Part shown: in pieces, positions 31,184-42,241 of the stretch | How the letters are laid out: the number at the start of each line of letters is the position of its first letter | Numbering within the stretch: the stretch's first letter is position 1 | Assembly: GCF_900343025.1 (NCBI RefSeq) | Contig: NZ_OUND01000003.1 | Span: 186,001-250,000, forward strand | From: Arsenophonus endosymbiont of Aleurodicus floccissimus | Lineage (GTDB): Bacteria > Pseudomonadota > Gammaproteobacteria > Enterobacterales > Enterobacteriaceae | Reading direction: 5' to 3' | DNA: 64,000 nucleotides | Position numbers and translations under genes: made by a program | Notes under the pieces: generated by a model | Databases searched by the model: none | What the model saw: only the letters and a program-made list of their open reading frames with translations | What the model was told of the DNA's origin: nothing

Positions 31184-32035
31184 CTTTTTCCCTGCTCGGT
31201 GGTAGTTTTTACCAAAATGCGCGTCGCCTATTGAGAAAGGGTTTTAGAAAAGGGCGTCAGGTGAGCGTACCTGATGATGTGGTACGTTTTGAATCGGTAT
31301 TGACCTTAGATGCACCAGAGCGGGAAGTTGAAAGTTTTACGGTTGATGAGCGGACGGCAGAAGCGACAACTTATTGTATGGCAGTTAACCATTTTGGTTT
31401 ATTGGGCACCCATGGCGCTTTGCCATTACGTTATACTGAATGGCTGATTGATCGTCGTTATCGTTATAATGATGATTCAGCTAAAGCGTTTCTCGATGTT
31501 TTCAATCACCGTCTGCTGAGTTTACGTTTTCAACGTCTGGCAGAAGTATCGATTATATGTCAATGCCTAATTAAATACCCAGCGGCAGCTACCTGCAGTG
31601 ATTACTGCGGTGACAGGTCTATTTCCCGAAGAAGTCACCGCCTTACCGGCAGCTGATATGAGTGGCTTATTATCGGCATCCGTACGTTCGCTAGTCAATT
31701 TGGAACGGTTGCTGCAACGTGAATTTCAACTCGAGGTTAAAATTCAGCCATTTTATGGACGTTGGCATAAGGTAGCCAGTGAATATCATGCCATTTTAGG
31801 TAGTTGTCGTTTAGGCGAAGCGCCTGTCATGGGACAATATTTTGGGGATATTCAATCTCATTTTTTGATCTAATTTACCTGTTCAAAATCTCAGCCATAC
31901 GAAAAATTTTTATCGAATAATGATGCTTATCGTCAATTGAATCAGCGGGTATGCTTATTCACGGGCGGTGTATTAACTTTTTCTTTAGTATTATTAATGG
32001 GTTATAAGGGAACGGGCATAATATTAGATGGTTAA
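31174..32035 (+). pseudogene. tssG: TssG T6SS baseplate protein, broken
   Basis: Second wedge subunit, partner of TssF. Start MAMTFSLLGGSFYQNARRL at 31174 overlaps tssF. GLLGTHGALPLRYTEWL (near 31400) is the hallmark segment, followed by AFLDVFNHRLLSLRFQR. A frameshift near 31550 moves into LPAVITAVTGLFPEEVTALP. A TAA at 31871 lies in the frame before QPYEKFLSNNDAYRQLNQRV, which continues in the same frame to LDG and a TAA at 32033. About 287 codons; the last residues may be lost since the family often runs somewhat longer. Confidence 0.9.
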
Positions 32036-32127
32036 TTTTATTTATGAAAACATGATTGTCTGTGAAATGGGACTTTATCAGCAGCGCCAAGACTTTATAT
32101 AACACCAATTAATTAAAACAGAATATT

Positions 32128-34110
32128 ATGTTATTAACTCAAAACAATCGATATTTACAGTTGTTCGGCGCGATGGGTAATAGTGTTGCCTTAAGTAAAA
32201 TTGAAGGAGCAGAGTATTTGTCTTGTCCCTATTTATTCACGCTGGAGCTTTATTCAGACAAAAAATTTGCTGATTTGCAAAGTTATGTCGGTCATTCGCA
32301 TGGATTAAGGATTGGTGATGGGCGGGAAAGCCGTTTTATCCATGGCGTTATAACTAAACTACAGCAGAGTGGTTACAGTGAAACGCTTTATTGTTATAAA
32401 GCGCAGCTAGAGCCTTGGTTAGTTTTGCTAATGAGTACGCTCAATTCACGCGTTTATCAGGACATTAATGTACCGGATATGGTGTGCGATATATTAAGAA
32501 AACGTGGTTTTAGTGATGTCCGTTTAAATTTGAGTTATTCCTATCCAAAACGTGAATTTTGTATGCAATACCGCGAGTCGGATTTTGATTTTATTATGCG
32601 TCAATTAGCCTCGGTCGGTATCTTTTATTATTTCAGCTATGAAAAAGATAAGCATCTATTAGTGTTAGCAGATCATCCTAGCTCATTTTCGCGCGCGCCT
32701 TTATCAACATTGCCATATCAAACATTAAGTGGTCAACCTCAATTGATGGGATTGCGCGCTTGGCGTGCTAGCCGTAAGGTGATCCAGGCTAGTGTAGAAA
32801 TGAGTAGTTATAATATCAAAAATGCCGTATCGGTGTTTGCGAGTGCTAAGGCCCGTGGTGATTACGCTGTCAATAATCAGCTCTTTATCTATGATTTTGC
32901 TGGACTTGAACAACAGCAGCAATTAAACGCTCGTGTCGCTTTATATAATGAGCAGTTGGAGTCGCAGACGGGTTATTTGGAAGCGATAAATAGTTATCCG
33001 GCATTGCAGGTTGGCCAGAGATTTACTCTGCAAGGTGATCCCTGCCGTTAATGGTAACTATGCCGTTAGCGAACAACAGTTAGCGGCAGAAAGTAATCTG
33101 GATAGTAATGAACAACTATTTTCATCGCAAGTCATTCTATTGCCGGCAGATAAAACCTGGCGCCCTTCTCTGACAGTAAAACGACCTAGTATTACTGGTG
33201 TGTTATCTACTCAGGTTGTAGGCTCATCGCGGGAAGAGATCCATGTCGATGAAATGGGCAGAATAAAGCTCCAATTTCATTGGGATAAAGAGCATAAAAA
33301 AATGATAACAGTTCATGTTGGATCCACGTTAGTCAATTGGGTAATGGTGTTCGCTTTGGTACGCAATTTCTACCTCGTGTTGGTAGTGAAGTATTAGTCA
33401 GTTTTGTGGATGGCGATCCTGATTATGCGATTGTAGTGGGTACAGTGATGAATGGCGCCAAAATGCCACCACCTTTTTCATTACCTGAACAAAAAACCCA
33501 AAGCGGGCTAACAATAAGAAGTAGTCGTAAAGGCAATGTTAATCAGGGACATCAATTATGTTTTGAGGATAAAAAAGGTGAAGAATTTATTTTAATCAAT
33601 TCGCAAAAAGATTTGCAATGGCAGGCGAATGACGATTTATCAGCGGTTATCGAGCGGGATGTGCGATGGGAGATTAAAGGGAAACAGGATGTTTTAATTG
33701 ATAAAGGCAATAATAGCTTAACGTTAACTAAAGGTAATAAAACCGATATGCTCAATAAAGGAAACTTTGTCATGTTGCTCAATAGTGGCAATTACGGCTT
33801 GAATGTCAAAGGTGGCAAAATCGATATCTCGGCGGGACAAGTTTGCACTATTACCGCGAAACAGAAGATTGAGTTGCGAGTGGGAAACAGCTCATTGTCA
33901 ATCACGCCTGCTGGTATCACTGTTAAGGGGCCGGTAATCAATGTGAAAAGTGACGGAATGCTAAAAATGACAGCCGCTAGCACCACGGTGGAAGGGACAG
34001 GAATATTAACGCTGAAAAGTAGTGGTATGACAAAACTCAGCGGTCTGGTGGTACAGATTAGTGCCTCAACCATTGCGATGTTAAAAAGGTTATTGACCAA
34101 AATTGGTTAA
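32128..34110 (+). pseudogene. vgrG: VgrG (TssI) T6SS spike protein, two frameshifts
   Basis: Trimeric spike at the tip of the Hcp tube. The gp27-like N-terminal part is open for 307 codons and contains YLSCPYLFTLELYS, FIHGVITKL and FCMQYRESDFDFIMRQL (near 32560). A shift at about 33044 leads to the gp5 OB-fold part (EEIHVDEMGRIKLQFHWD, near 33240), and a second shift near 33335 to FLPRVGSEVLVSFVDGDPDY. The rest is a DUF2345-like beta-helix needle with repeats such as DKGNNSLTLTKGNKTDMLN and LNSGNYGLNVKGGKI. No extra effector domain follows the needle. Total length about 660 codons, normal. Confidence 0.94.
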
Positions 34111-34141
34111 TAGCACGGGTTGGTTAATCTTAGGAGCCATC

Positions 34142-34725
34142 ATGGTAAAGCTAAAACACTGTCAATTATCGTTTGTTGCGGAGCAAATATTGCAGCCACT
34201 TGCTCTTCATAATAAAAATTTACAGGCTTTACGTCATGATGCTGAATGGACGGATATGGTGTTTTATACCGTGTTTATGCTGCCATATCGTCAGGCGCTC
34301 GATTTGGCTTTGGCATTTATTGGCCACGTTTATGAACGTGAGTTGGTGCAAGAATATAGAGTATTATTACAACATGCCAAGGATTGGCGCTCACGCGGCG
34401 GCGATCAACTCCGTCATCAACTGTTTGAACAAGCAGAGGCGATTGGATTTGATAATCCGATTGCCGGGCTGGTATTTCCATTTTTCTTAGCGAAGGGATT
34501 GTCATTGCGTCTGACTTGGAAGCAGTTGCTGCTTCTCCGTGGCAGGCGATGCAAGCGTTAGCCAGTGTTTTGTGTCTGATTTTACATTTTTATAGCGACA
34601 ATCCAGTATTGCAAGATAAATATGTCGAGCAATTTTTTACCCTAGCCCAACGATATTTGATCCAATTGACTCTTGATACTGATGTCGGTCGGAAAAGTTA
34701 CTTGTATCAGGAAACGGCTATATAA
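34142..34725 (+). pseudogene. T6SS-associated accessory protein between VgrG and PAAR, one frameshift
   Basis: Starts MVKLKHCQLSFVAEQILQPL at 34142 after TTAGGAG, and would be about 193 codons. It is helix-rich with the phrases FMLPYRQALDLALAF and WRSRGGDQLRHQLFEQAEAIG. One frameshift near 34505 separates it from DLEAVAASPWQAMQALA, which continues to 34725. Position between vgrG and a PAAR gene fits the small adaptor-like proteins (for example DUF6931 or DUF1795-type neighbours) that help load spike complexes, but I cannot prove the family. Twelve bases separate it from the PAAR gene. Confidence 0.6.
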
Positions 34726-34737
34726 GGAGAATAATCG

Positions 34738-35039
34738 ATGCCAATGATGCCTGTTGCACGCACTGGTGATTTGTATGTTTGCCCAATAGTTTCACCCGCT
34801 GTACCGCCGATCCCGCATGTTGGTGGCCCTATCATCCCGCCGGGGGTACCGACGGCCTTAATCGGTGGTTTACCTGCCGCCACAATGGGGTCTATGTTGG
34901 TCTGTGTTGGACCACCAGATACGGTGGTGATGGGTATCCAATAGTATTAATTGGTGGCCGCCCAGCTGCTCGATTAGGCGATTTGTGTGCTCATGGTGGC
35001 GTTATTACCACCGGTTACCCATTGGTTATTATTGCTTGA
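34738..35039 (+). pseudogene. PAAR spike-tip protein, one frameshift
   Basis: PAAR proteins cap the VgrG spike. The start MPMMPVARTGDLYVC at 34738 follows AAGGAGAA. Repeated PAAR-type segments are clear: HVGGPIIPPGVPTALIGG, GDLCAHGGVI and VLIGGRPAARLGD, with the paired histidines and cysteines that bind the metal (HVGG, CVGPPD, HGG). One base lost near 34930 (at VVMG-YPIVLIGG) splits the frame. About 100 codons, a bare PAAR domain without effector extension. Confidence 0.88.
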
Positions 35040-35050
35040 TGGAGAGAAAC

Positions 35051-36130
35051 ATGGAGCTGACAGTACTTGACTTTGATCGCTTAATGTTGAAGCATTCTGA
35101 TGATTTACCAGCCGGAGAAAACATTGAATACCAGCCAATATTTGAGCAGATAAATCAAGCTCGGCAAAGCGATGATGACTTACAGCTTGAGGATATGTGG
35201 TCTTGTTAAGTTCGACAGACCGATTGGCGTCAAGTTTCGCTACTTTGTGCTGAGATATTGGAAAAGTATAGCAAAGATTTACAGATAGCCTGCTGGTTAA
35301 CTCAGGCACAAGCTAAATTGCATAGTTTAGCAGGTATGGCGGTTGGTGTCGCATTAATTACCCGTTTATGTGAAACATTTTGGCCGACACTGTGGCCTAA
35401 ATTAGATGAAGATGAAGGCGATTACGGGGCGGATATCCGATTAGCGCAATTAAATTGGTTAGATAATAAATTAAGCCATATATTGGAAGATTGGCCATTA
35501 ACAAATGACGGTAAGTTGAATGTCAGGCAATGGGCTCGAGTACAACATTATGAGCATAGTGTTGCCGCTAATGCTGAACTTAGAAAACCGCTCCAAGATG
35601 ATGGCTATTTTGGTATCGCTGATTGTGATGAAAGTATTCGTTACACGTCATCATCACATTTCAATCATTTACTAGAGCAAATTCAGACGTTACAAACTTC
35701 TCTGCTGACATTACAGGTGAAGTTGAAAAATTTTTGCGGTGAAAATGTCATTGTTATAAGTGATAGCTTACGGCAGATAGAGGAAGTGCAAAGCTTATTG
35801 TCCCGGTTTTATCAAGATCGGCTGCCACAAGTGATAGTGGAAGAACAGCTGCATGAACAGGTTAACACAGACAGGGATGAGCAATTGAATAGCCCGTCAC
35901 TCAATCGGCCCTGTTCACACCTTGAAAATAGAAAACAGGCGATAGAGCGGCTGTTAACCATTGCCCAATATTTCCGTTGTAATGAACCGACCAGTCCCGT
36001 TCCTTATCTATTGGAGCAAGCGGCTAGTTGGGCAAATATGGAAACAGCACAATGGTTAGCGGAAATGTTAGTTGATAATGATTCGACGCTACGGGAAATA
36101 ATGAGAGTGATTAAAGGATCAGAAAATTAA
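35051..36130 (+). pseudogene. tssA: TssA T6SS cap/priming protein, single nonsense codon
   Basis: TssA primes baseplate and sheath assembly. Start MELTVLDFDRLMLKHSD at 35051. The ImpA-type N-terminal domain has CWLTQAQAKLHSLAGMAVG (near 35300), FWPTLWPKLDEDEGDYGADIR in pieces near 35380-35430, and LAQLNWLDNKLSHIL. The C-terminus RPCSHLENRKQAIERLLTIA is followed by SPVPYLLEQAASWANM (near 36000), typical of the family. The only lesion is a TAA at 35207 (codon 53) in the sequence MWSC-stop-VRQTDWRQV. Downstream the frame is open for 300 codons. One of the least damaged T6SS genes. Confidence 0.92.
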
Positions 36131-36148
36131 TATAAGTGGGATGATGAC

Positions 36149-36796
36149 ATGAATCGAACCAAAATTTGCATTCGTTTGATAGTCATGCTGGTTCTAATGG
36201 GAAATGTTACCGGTTGTAATTCTTCTTATTCTACCGATCAACAACGTCAATCAGCGATCGAGCAAGCGTCAGCCACCTTTGCTAGCGATGCGATTAATAT
36301 TGATCTGATAGCAGATCTGCAATTGAATGCGTTTAATCAAGTGCCCAATAGTTGTACGGTACTTATTATTCAAGCCGAAAGGCGTGACCAATTAGATGGT
36401 TTATTAAATAACCCTACGCTGTTACGCAATCTTTTTGCTCGTGCGTGCGGTAGTGAAAATATACTTAAATTGGATAGTTATGTCATGATGCCTGGTCAAC
36501 GCGTTACATTATATCTAGATCACATAGAGCAGACACGTTATGTGGCATTGATTGCGGGTTATTACCCGCTACCGAATGAAAGGCATGCGCGGATTTTTTC
36601 TATTCCTCTCGAATTAACCTCACAGGACTGGTGGAATAAGTGTTGGCAGACCAATTTTATTCCCATCAATATCGAAATTACGCTAGATGAGGCGTCTATT
36701 GTTCGCAGTAATAAATCGGTTAGACGGCCGAGTGATGATGTCGTTTTTCCCTCCCAATCGACAACGGGAAAAGTGAGTAAATCTACCACCAGATAA
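36149..36796 (+). CDS. tssJ: TssJ T6SS outer-membrane lipoprotein, intact frame
   Basis: Outer-membrane lipoprotein of the TssJLM membrane complex. The 215-residue frame is uninterrupted. A signal peptide ends in the lipobox VTGC, giving an acylated Cys23. INIDLIADLQLNAFN, VPNSCTVLIIQAERRD and MMPGQRVTLYLDHIEQTRYVAL IAGYYPL (read in two parts near 36480-36570) are typical of TssJ. A serine/threonine-rich tail of about 25 residues extends past the usual end. Neighbours tssA and tssK are broken, so its partners TssL and TssM are not made intact. Confidence 0.9.
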   Translation: MNRTKICIRLIVMLVLMGNVTGCNSSYSTDQQRQSAIEQASATFASDAINIDLIADLQLNAFNQVPNSCTVLIIQAERRDQLDGLLNNPTLLRNLFARACGSENILKLDSYVMMPGQRVTLYLDHIEQTRYVALIAGYYPLPNERHARIFSIPLELTSQDWWNKCWQTNFIPINIEITLDEASIVRSNKSVRRPSDDVVFPSQSTTGKVSKSTTR

Positions 36797-36871
36797 CCAA
36801 TTTAAATTGTGCAAAATAAAGTGCAACGATGAGATGTCGAGATGTTGTCAGCGATATTTTAGGGGAAAATT

Positions 36872-38175
36872 ATGCTTGATTATAAACCCATATATTGGTT
36901 TAGCAGCTTGTATTTACAACCGCAGCATTTACAAACACAGCAACTACATGATGAATATTGGCGTGCCCGTTATCAATTATTGACCCAACCTTGGGCTTGG
37001 GGAGTAATAAATATCACTTTTCATCAAGCGGCATTACAGGATGAAGAATTACGTATTTATGAAGGGCAGTTTATTGTGCCAAATGGTATTTATGCTGATT
37101 GTAATGTCAAGGCTATTGTTGCTCCTCATTCATTACGACATTGCTGGCTAGTAAGAGAAAAACCAGTACTGGTTTATATTGGCTTAAGACAGATCAGTTA
37201 TAATCAAAATAATGTTACTTATGTAGCAAAAGCGAGTGAGATCACTGAACAGACAACGCGCTGGGTCAGTTCGCCTACGGAGCGACCAGTCAAAGATCTT
37301 TATGGCAATGGTACTGAAGTTCAGATACAGCAGATGTTATATAACGTACGCTTTTTTTTTGCAAGACGAAATAGCGCAATTAAGTGGTTCCCTGGCTATG
37401 GCAGCGAATTAATAATTTATGTTTAGAACTAACCGTACGACTTCATCAATTTGAGAAATTTAAACGACCATAAATGATGAAAACCAGTAAGCTTTTCGAG
37501 AGAAAAGATATTTTACTGTTAACAATATGTACATTGGCGCGTTATGTGATTAGGTTGCAGCATTATAAATAAGCGTAAGACATCCATCTATGGCAAATAA
37601 TCGGCTTATTAAGAGAGTTGATTGCTGAACTCACTTGTTTTACTGATCTCTGCTCATTTAATGGCATATGCCAATGGGATGATACCGTAGCCGCTGGCTA
37701 TGATCATCATGATATTGCGGTAAATTTGAAGTTATGTGAACGTAATATCATGGCATTACTGGATAATTTAATGATTAGGCAGGATAGCATTATCTCATTT
37801 GCTAAACAGAGTGAAGGCTATTTTTCTGCGGATTGGTTATTGGAGCCACAACAAAAATATGTCGCTATTTATTTAGTCATGCGTTCAGAACGATTTATCG
37901 AGCAGGAATATGCAGTACCTGATGATAGATTAATAAAAATGGCGGCAAAAAGCCAGATTGATATCATTATCACTCGCTCTTTAGCTGGAGTACGTTTTCA
38001 TTATCAAATTAACCCACCGCAGGGCTTACCACAAAAAATCAATAGCCGTTATTTCAAGGTAGAAGAGCATAGCCATGCATGGGAAGAAATAAAAAACAAC
38101 GGCAGTATCATACTGCATTGGCCATAAGCACCGGAAGATTTACAGATAGATTTAATTTTTGCCAGGAGTTACTGA
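36872..38175 (+). pseudogene. tssK: TssK T6SS baseplate adaptor, broken
   Basis: TssK links the baseplate to the membrane complex. Start MLDYKPIYWFSSLYLQPQHL at 36872 shows the conserved 'gmfl.PqHfqqq' motif as LYLQPQHLQTQQ. Open to about 37425, then 37420-37610 is scrambled by several shifts and stops. From 37618 the frame is open again with CERNIMALLDNL, FSADWLLEPQQKYVAIYLVM and GVRFHYQINPPQGLP. A TAA at 38125 interrupts the last strand (HWP-stop-APEDLQIDLIFA) and the true end at 38175 overlaps tssL (TGATG). About 434 codons. Confidence 0.92.
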
Positions 38176-38792
38176 TGTACTTAGTTGATTTTTATATGCC
38201 GGTTTTTCACCGGGTACTGTTGATTGTGCAACAAGCTGAACAATATAGCGATACATTACGAGAAACGGTAAAAACAATGTTAGTGAAGGCACAAGACAAT
38301 GCACTGATGCATGGTTATGACAAACAAGATATTGATGATGCACATTTTGCCGTATTGGTTTGGGTTGATGAGGTGATATTTGAATGCTGGATCTGAATAG
38401 CTCAAACAATGGCGTCTTTCATCGCTACAATAGCTTAGTTATGACTCTAGATTATGCGCGTTAATCTTTTTTGAGCGTTTAAAGTTAATGGCAATCGATC
38501 GTTTTCAAGCCAGGCTGGTTTATGTTTGCTGTGTGGTTTTCGCGGCTGTTATGCTACCGATGGTGAAATGGCGTTAAATCATCTTATTGATCAGGAGATT
38601 AATAATTTGCCCGATCATCTTCGCGATTTTATGACCAATAAAAATTTGAGTTTAATGCCGGCAATGTTTAGTCATACAGACAGTCATGCTCAACCTATTA
38701 TGAGCAAAGGGTGGGAACAGTGTCTTGCTATCGGCATAATATTAGCTTTGTATTTGCTCGCTTCGGTCAGCCTTTTTAATCTTGCTACTTAA
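38175..38792 (+). pseudogene. tssL: TssL (DotU-like) T6SS inner-membrane protein, broken
   Basis: Inner-membrane, DotU/IcmH-type component. Start MYLVDFYMPVFHRVLLIV at 38175, coupled to tssK. DAHFAVLVWVDEVI (near 38345) is the conserved cytoplasmic segment. A TGA at 38394 and a tangle of shifts at 38395-38530 follow. The C-terminal part has EMALNHLIDQEINNLPDHLR and a transmembrane helix CLAIGIILALYLLASVSLF near the end, the usual single TM anchor. About 205 codons. Confidence 0.9.
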
Positions 38793-38809
38793 AAAATAAG
38801 AGAGTAGGA

Positions 38810-41800
38810 ATGAAAAAATTTTTTGCGTCGTCGGTATATTATTGCTGATAATAGGTCTCTTATGCTTGTGTTTTGCGATGGTTGCCTTGTTGGTCATGGC
38901 CAACATTAACGGCACTATGGTTATTTTTAGGTTGTTTATGTGGGCTGCTAATAATATATGTCAGATGGTTAGTCATATCTAAAACACAAAGATGGATAAA
39001 ACAGTTGTTGATGAAAAAGCACTACGGCCGAAATCGGTTGGAGCGCCAGTTATGGCGTCACTGGAAGCGAGGTGCCGGCATATAAAAACGCTGGCGATTA
39101 ACCTGGCGGCAGTATGCTCCACCCTGGTATGTTGTATTAGGTATGCAAGGTGGCGATCAACTAGGGTTGTTAGCTGATAGTCAAATTCCATCACTCGCAG
39201 GCATGCAAAGTCGTTCGGTGAATGAACGACAATTTAGTTGTCGCTGGTGGTTTTTCCGCGGCGCGATGTATCTGGTTATGTCCAGTTATTTTTCAACCGA
39301 TCAACCGTTATATCGCCAGGCTTGGCAATGTTTAACCGCTTGGTTTACTAAGGTGCGACCACCTGCCGGTATCGTACTTTGTCTACCCATGGATTTATTA
39401 TTGCATGCTAACAGTAAAGTGTTTTTTCAGACAGCACTTTTGCAGCAACCTCTTAATTATCGTTTATCAGTATGGGTGGTAGTTACTCATAGTGAGTGCT
39501 TACCTGGACTCCAAATATGGAGTCGTCAATTGTCGGAACAGCAGCGGCAGCAGATGCTAGGTGGAATGGTTGACCGAGGGTTAGATGGTAATTGTATTGG
39601 TGCGTTAGATCGTACGTTACATTCAGTTATTCAGACTTTAAAGATCACAGGTTTGCGTCATTTAAATGATTATCGTAAGACGCCACCGGCGGAGTTACTG
39701 ATCTTGCCCGAGCAGATAAGGCAGCCGCCGCCGGCGTTGGAAGAATATTTTCTGGCTCTGTTTGAACCTGATCATTACCAACAGCATAGTTTATTATGCG
39801 GTTTATTTTTTACTGCGACAGAAGATAACGATAATCAATCTGGCTCAAAAAGTTTATTTAGTCAGCAGCTGTTAGAAAAAATATTACCTGCTGAGAAAAT
39901 ACAAAAATAGTCTCTTTTTAGCGCATGTTTTTGGCGGCGTCGCGTTTGGTATAGTTTATTCATTTTTATCTTATTATTTGGCGTTGGTCCCTCATTATGG
40001 GTCGCTTATGAAGATATGCTTAAGTTAGCTTGTGATCCTTTAAAAAGTGCCTTGCATGTTGTTATGATTGTTATCAGAAGGCAGAGGTGTGGCAGGATCG
40101 TAGGATGGATTTGTTTTCACCGCTGCGTTATCTGTTGCGTCAACATCTTGCGCAACAATATTTATATTTGTTAGCGGATAATAACTACTATCCTGACCAA
40201 GTTATTAATAATCTGACGATCCGTTTCGTTATGAGTAATAATCAACAAAAGCACCATCTTATTCTCAATTTGGTCCGTTTCATTAATAGTGATCAGGCTA
40301 TGAGTCAAGGTGCCAGCTTAGCGCAATTGCGCCAGCTTCCCGCTTGGTCTGCAACTGAGCTTTTTGGGGTGACGTCAGCTATATCACAAGACGAGTATAT
40401 TGTGATACATTTAGCGCAATATCGTACCGGTCAAGTGTAGTAAACATTATCTCAGTGGCAGTTAGTGTTACAACAGTTATTAGAAAAAGACAACCATTGG
40501 TCATGGTTACTGGATTATAATATTGTTAATGATGATGATAAAGTTACCCTGGCTGATTTTTGGCCGCTAGGGTGGGGTGATGAACAAAAATTATCCGTCA
40601 ACGTTAAGGCGATTTATACTCAAAACGGGGAAAAGGCATTACATGCATTATTGGATGAAATAACCTTAGCCATTAATGATGCCGACTTTTTTTTCCAGCG
40701 ACGAAATCAGTTTATTAACAACTATCATCAACAATATCAATCCGCTTGGTTAAGGTTGCCACAAGCAGAAAGTTACACCCGGGGTAAAAGTAATTGGCAA
40801 CAATTAATATTGGATATGGCGCAAAACGCCAGTCCCTATCTGCTCTTTTTTAATCGCCTGGCAATAGAAAGTACATCTATCCCACAATCAGAACAACAAC
40901 CTTGGCTAAGCGATCAGTTGTCTTTGTGGCAATTATATAACTACTTACCAGAGAGCAATTTTTTACAGCAATTGTCGATGCAAGAAAGTGTTTGGCGTCG
41001 ATTTATTTAAACTAAATTTGGACGTTTACCACCAATTTCTATTCGTGTTGATCAACACGCTCTATTCCGTTATCAAGCCTGGTGGCAGATGCTACAAAAA
41101 ACCGTCCAATATGTTTTATGAGGGGATAATGAAGCGGAACAGTTAGTGAAAATTTCTCTTGGCGAAGAGCATGATCAGCAAAACGACAATTTACGGTTAT
41201 TGGTTAATCAATTTGATTTATGGCGGCAACCATTGCAGGTTAAAAACATGGCGCAACGTGAACCACTTTTACGGCATTTATGGCAGGGTGATTAAACGTT
41301 TGTTAGTGCGATTTGCTTTTTTTAGTGCGGCTGAGAAATTACAATAGCAATGGGACAGCCAGGTTATTTGGCCGATGAGTAATGCCAATGATCATCAGTT
41401 ATTGAGTGTAACAGAACAGATGGTACGTTTGTCTGATTATAGTAAACGTTTTATCAAAGAACATGCTAATTATGCATTAAATATCAATGGAGAAAGGATC
41501 TCACGCCGTTCTCTGGCAGGTATCTATTTTCCTGTTAATGATGCATTTTTGCATTTTATTCGTCAGATTGTGCGACCTAATGATTTGGCACCAGCCAGTG
41601 CAGATATTCGTAGGCGATTACAGGAAAAACGTGAATTATTGTATACGCGGCAGGGGGGAGAAATAGATCCTAAGCAGAGTCAATGGGGAATGTTAACCTT
41701 CACTAGCCAGCCGGCAAGTGCCAATCGGCAGTCGTAATTTTTACCTATCGGCAGTCGCATTAGCTTAGATTGTCAGCAACAAATTCAGTAAATCAACAGT

Positions 41801-42241
41801 ATCAATTTTAATGATAGCGCCACTATGCGTTGGCATCCGCAATGGCGCCAGTGCATAAAAATTGATATAGATTTTCCCGGTTTTCGGTTAACGCAAATTT
41901 ATAGTGGGAAAGAAAATATGGTCCGGGTAATTCGAGCACTATCTTAAGGAGAATTGATCTTTAATACTAAAAATTTTGCCGCACAATATAGCGTGTTAAC
42001 CGCATTAGGCATTAAACGTATTACGGTACGTTATTTTCTAGATGGCGCGCCAGAGGCGTTGTCACTTTATCAGCATTGGTAACAGCAGCAGAAACAACAA
42101 AGGGATAAGCAACAACAACTGCAACAGTTAGATCAACAATTACTGAATTTAAATACGCCAGCGATACCGGTAAAGGGCTCTTTGTCATCGTTACCATTAG
42201 AAATTACTACTTTGTGGTATGAAAAAAGGAATAATTCGTGA
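38810..42241 (+). pseudogene. tssM: TssM (IcmF-like) T6SS inner-membrane protein, heavily broken
   Basis: Largest component of the TssJLM complex, about 1140 codons here. The start MKKF at 38810 shifts at once: the T6 tract 38819-38824 is one T short of the frame FCVVGILLLIIGLL, the first membrane helix. The segment WYVVLGMQGGDQLGLLADS (near 39125) is where an ATP-binding loop lies in relatives; here it is degenerate. Open stretches: 39143-39910 and parts of 40087-41737, with QRRNQFINNYHQQYQSAWLRL (about 40695) and the C-terminal IDIDFPGFRLTQIYSG region. There are at least ten stops or shifts. Ends in TGA at 42239, overlapping the tssH GTG. Confidence 0.9.
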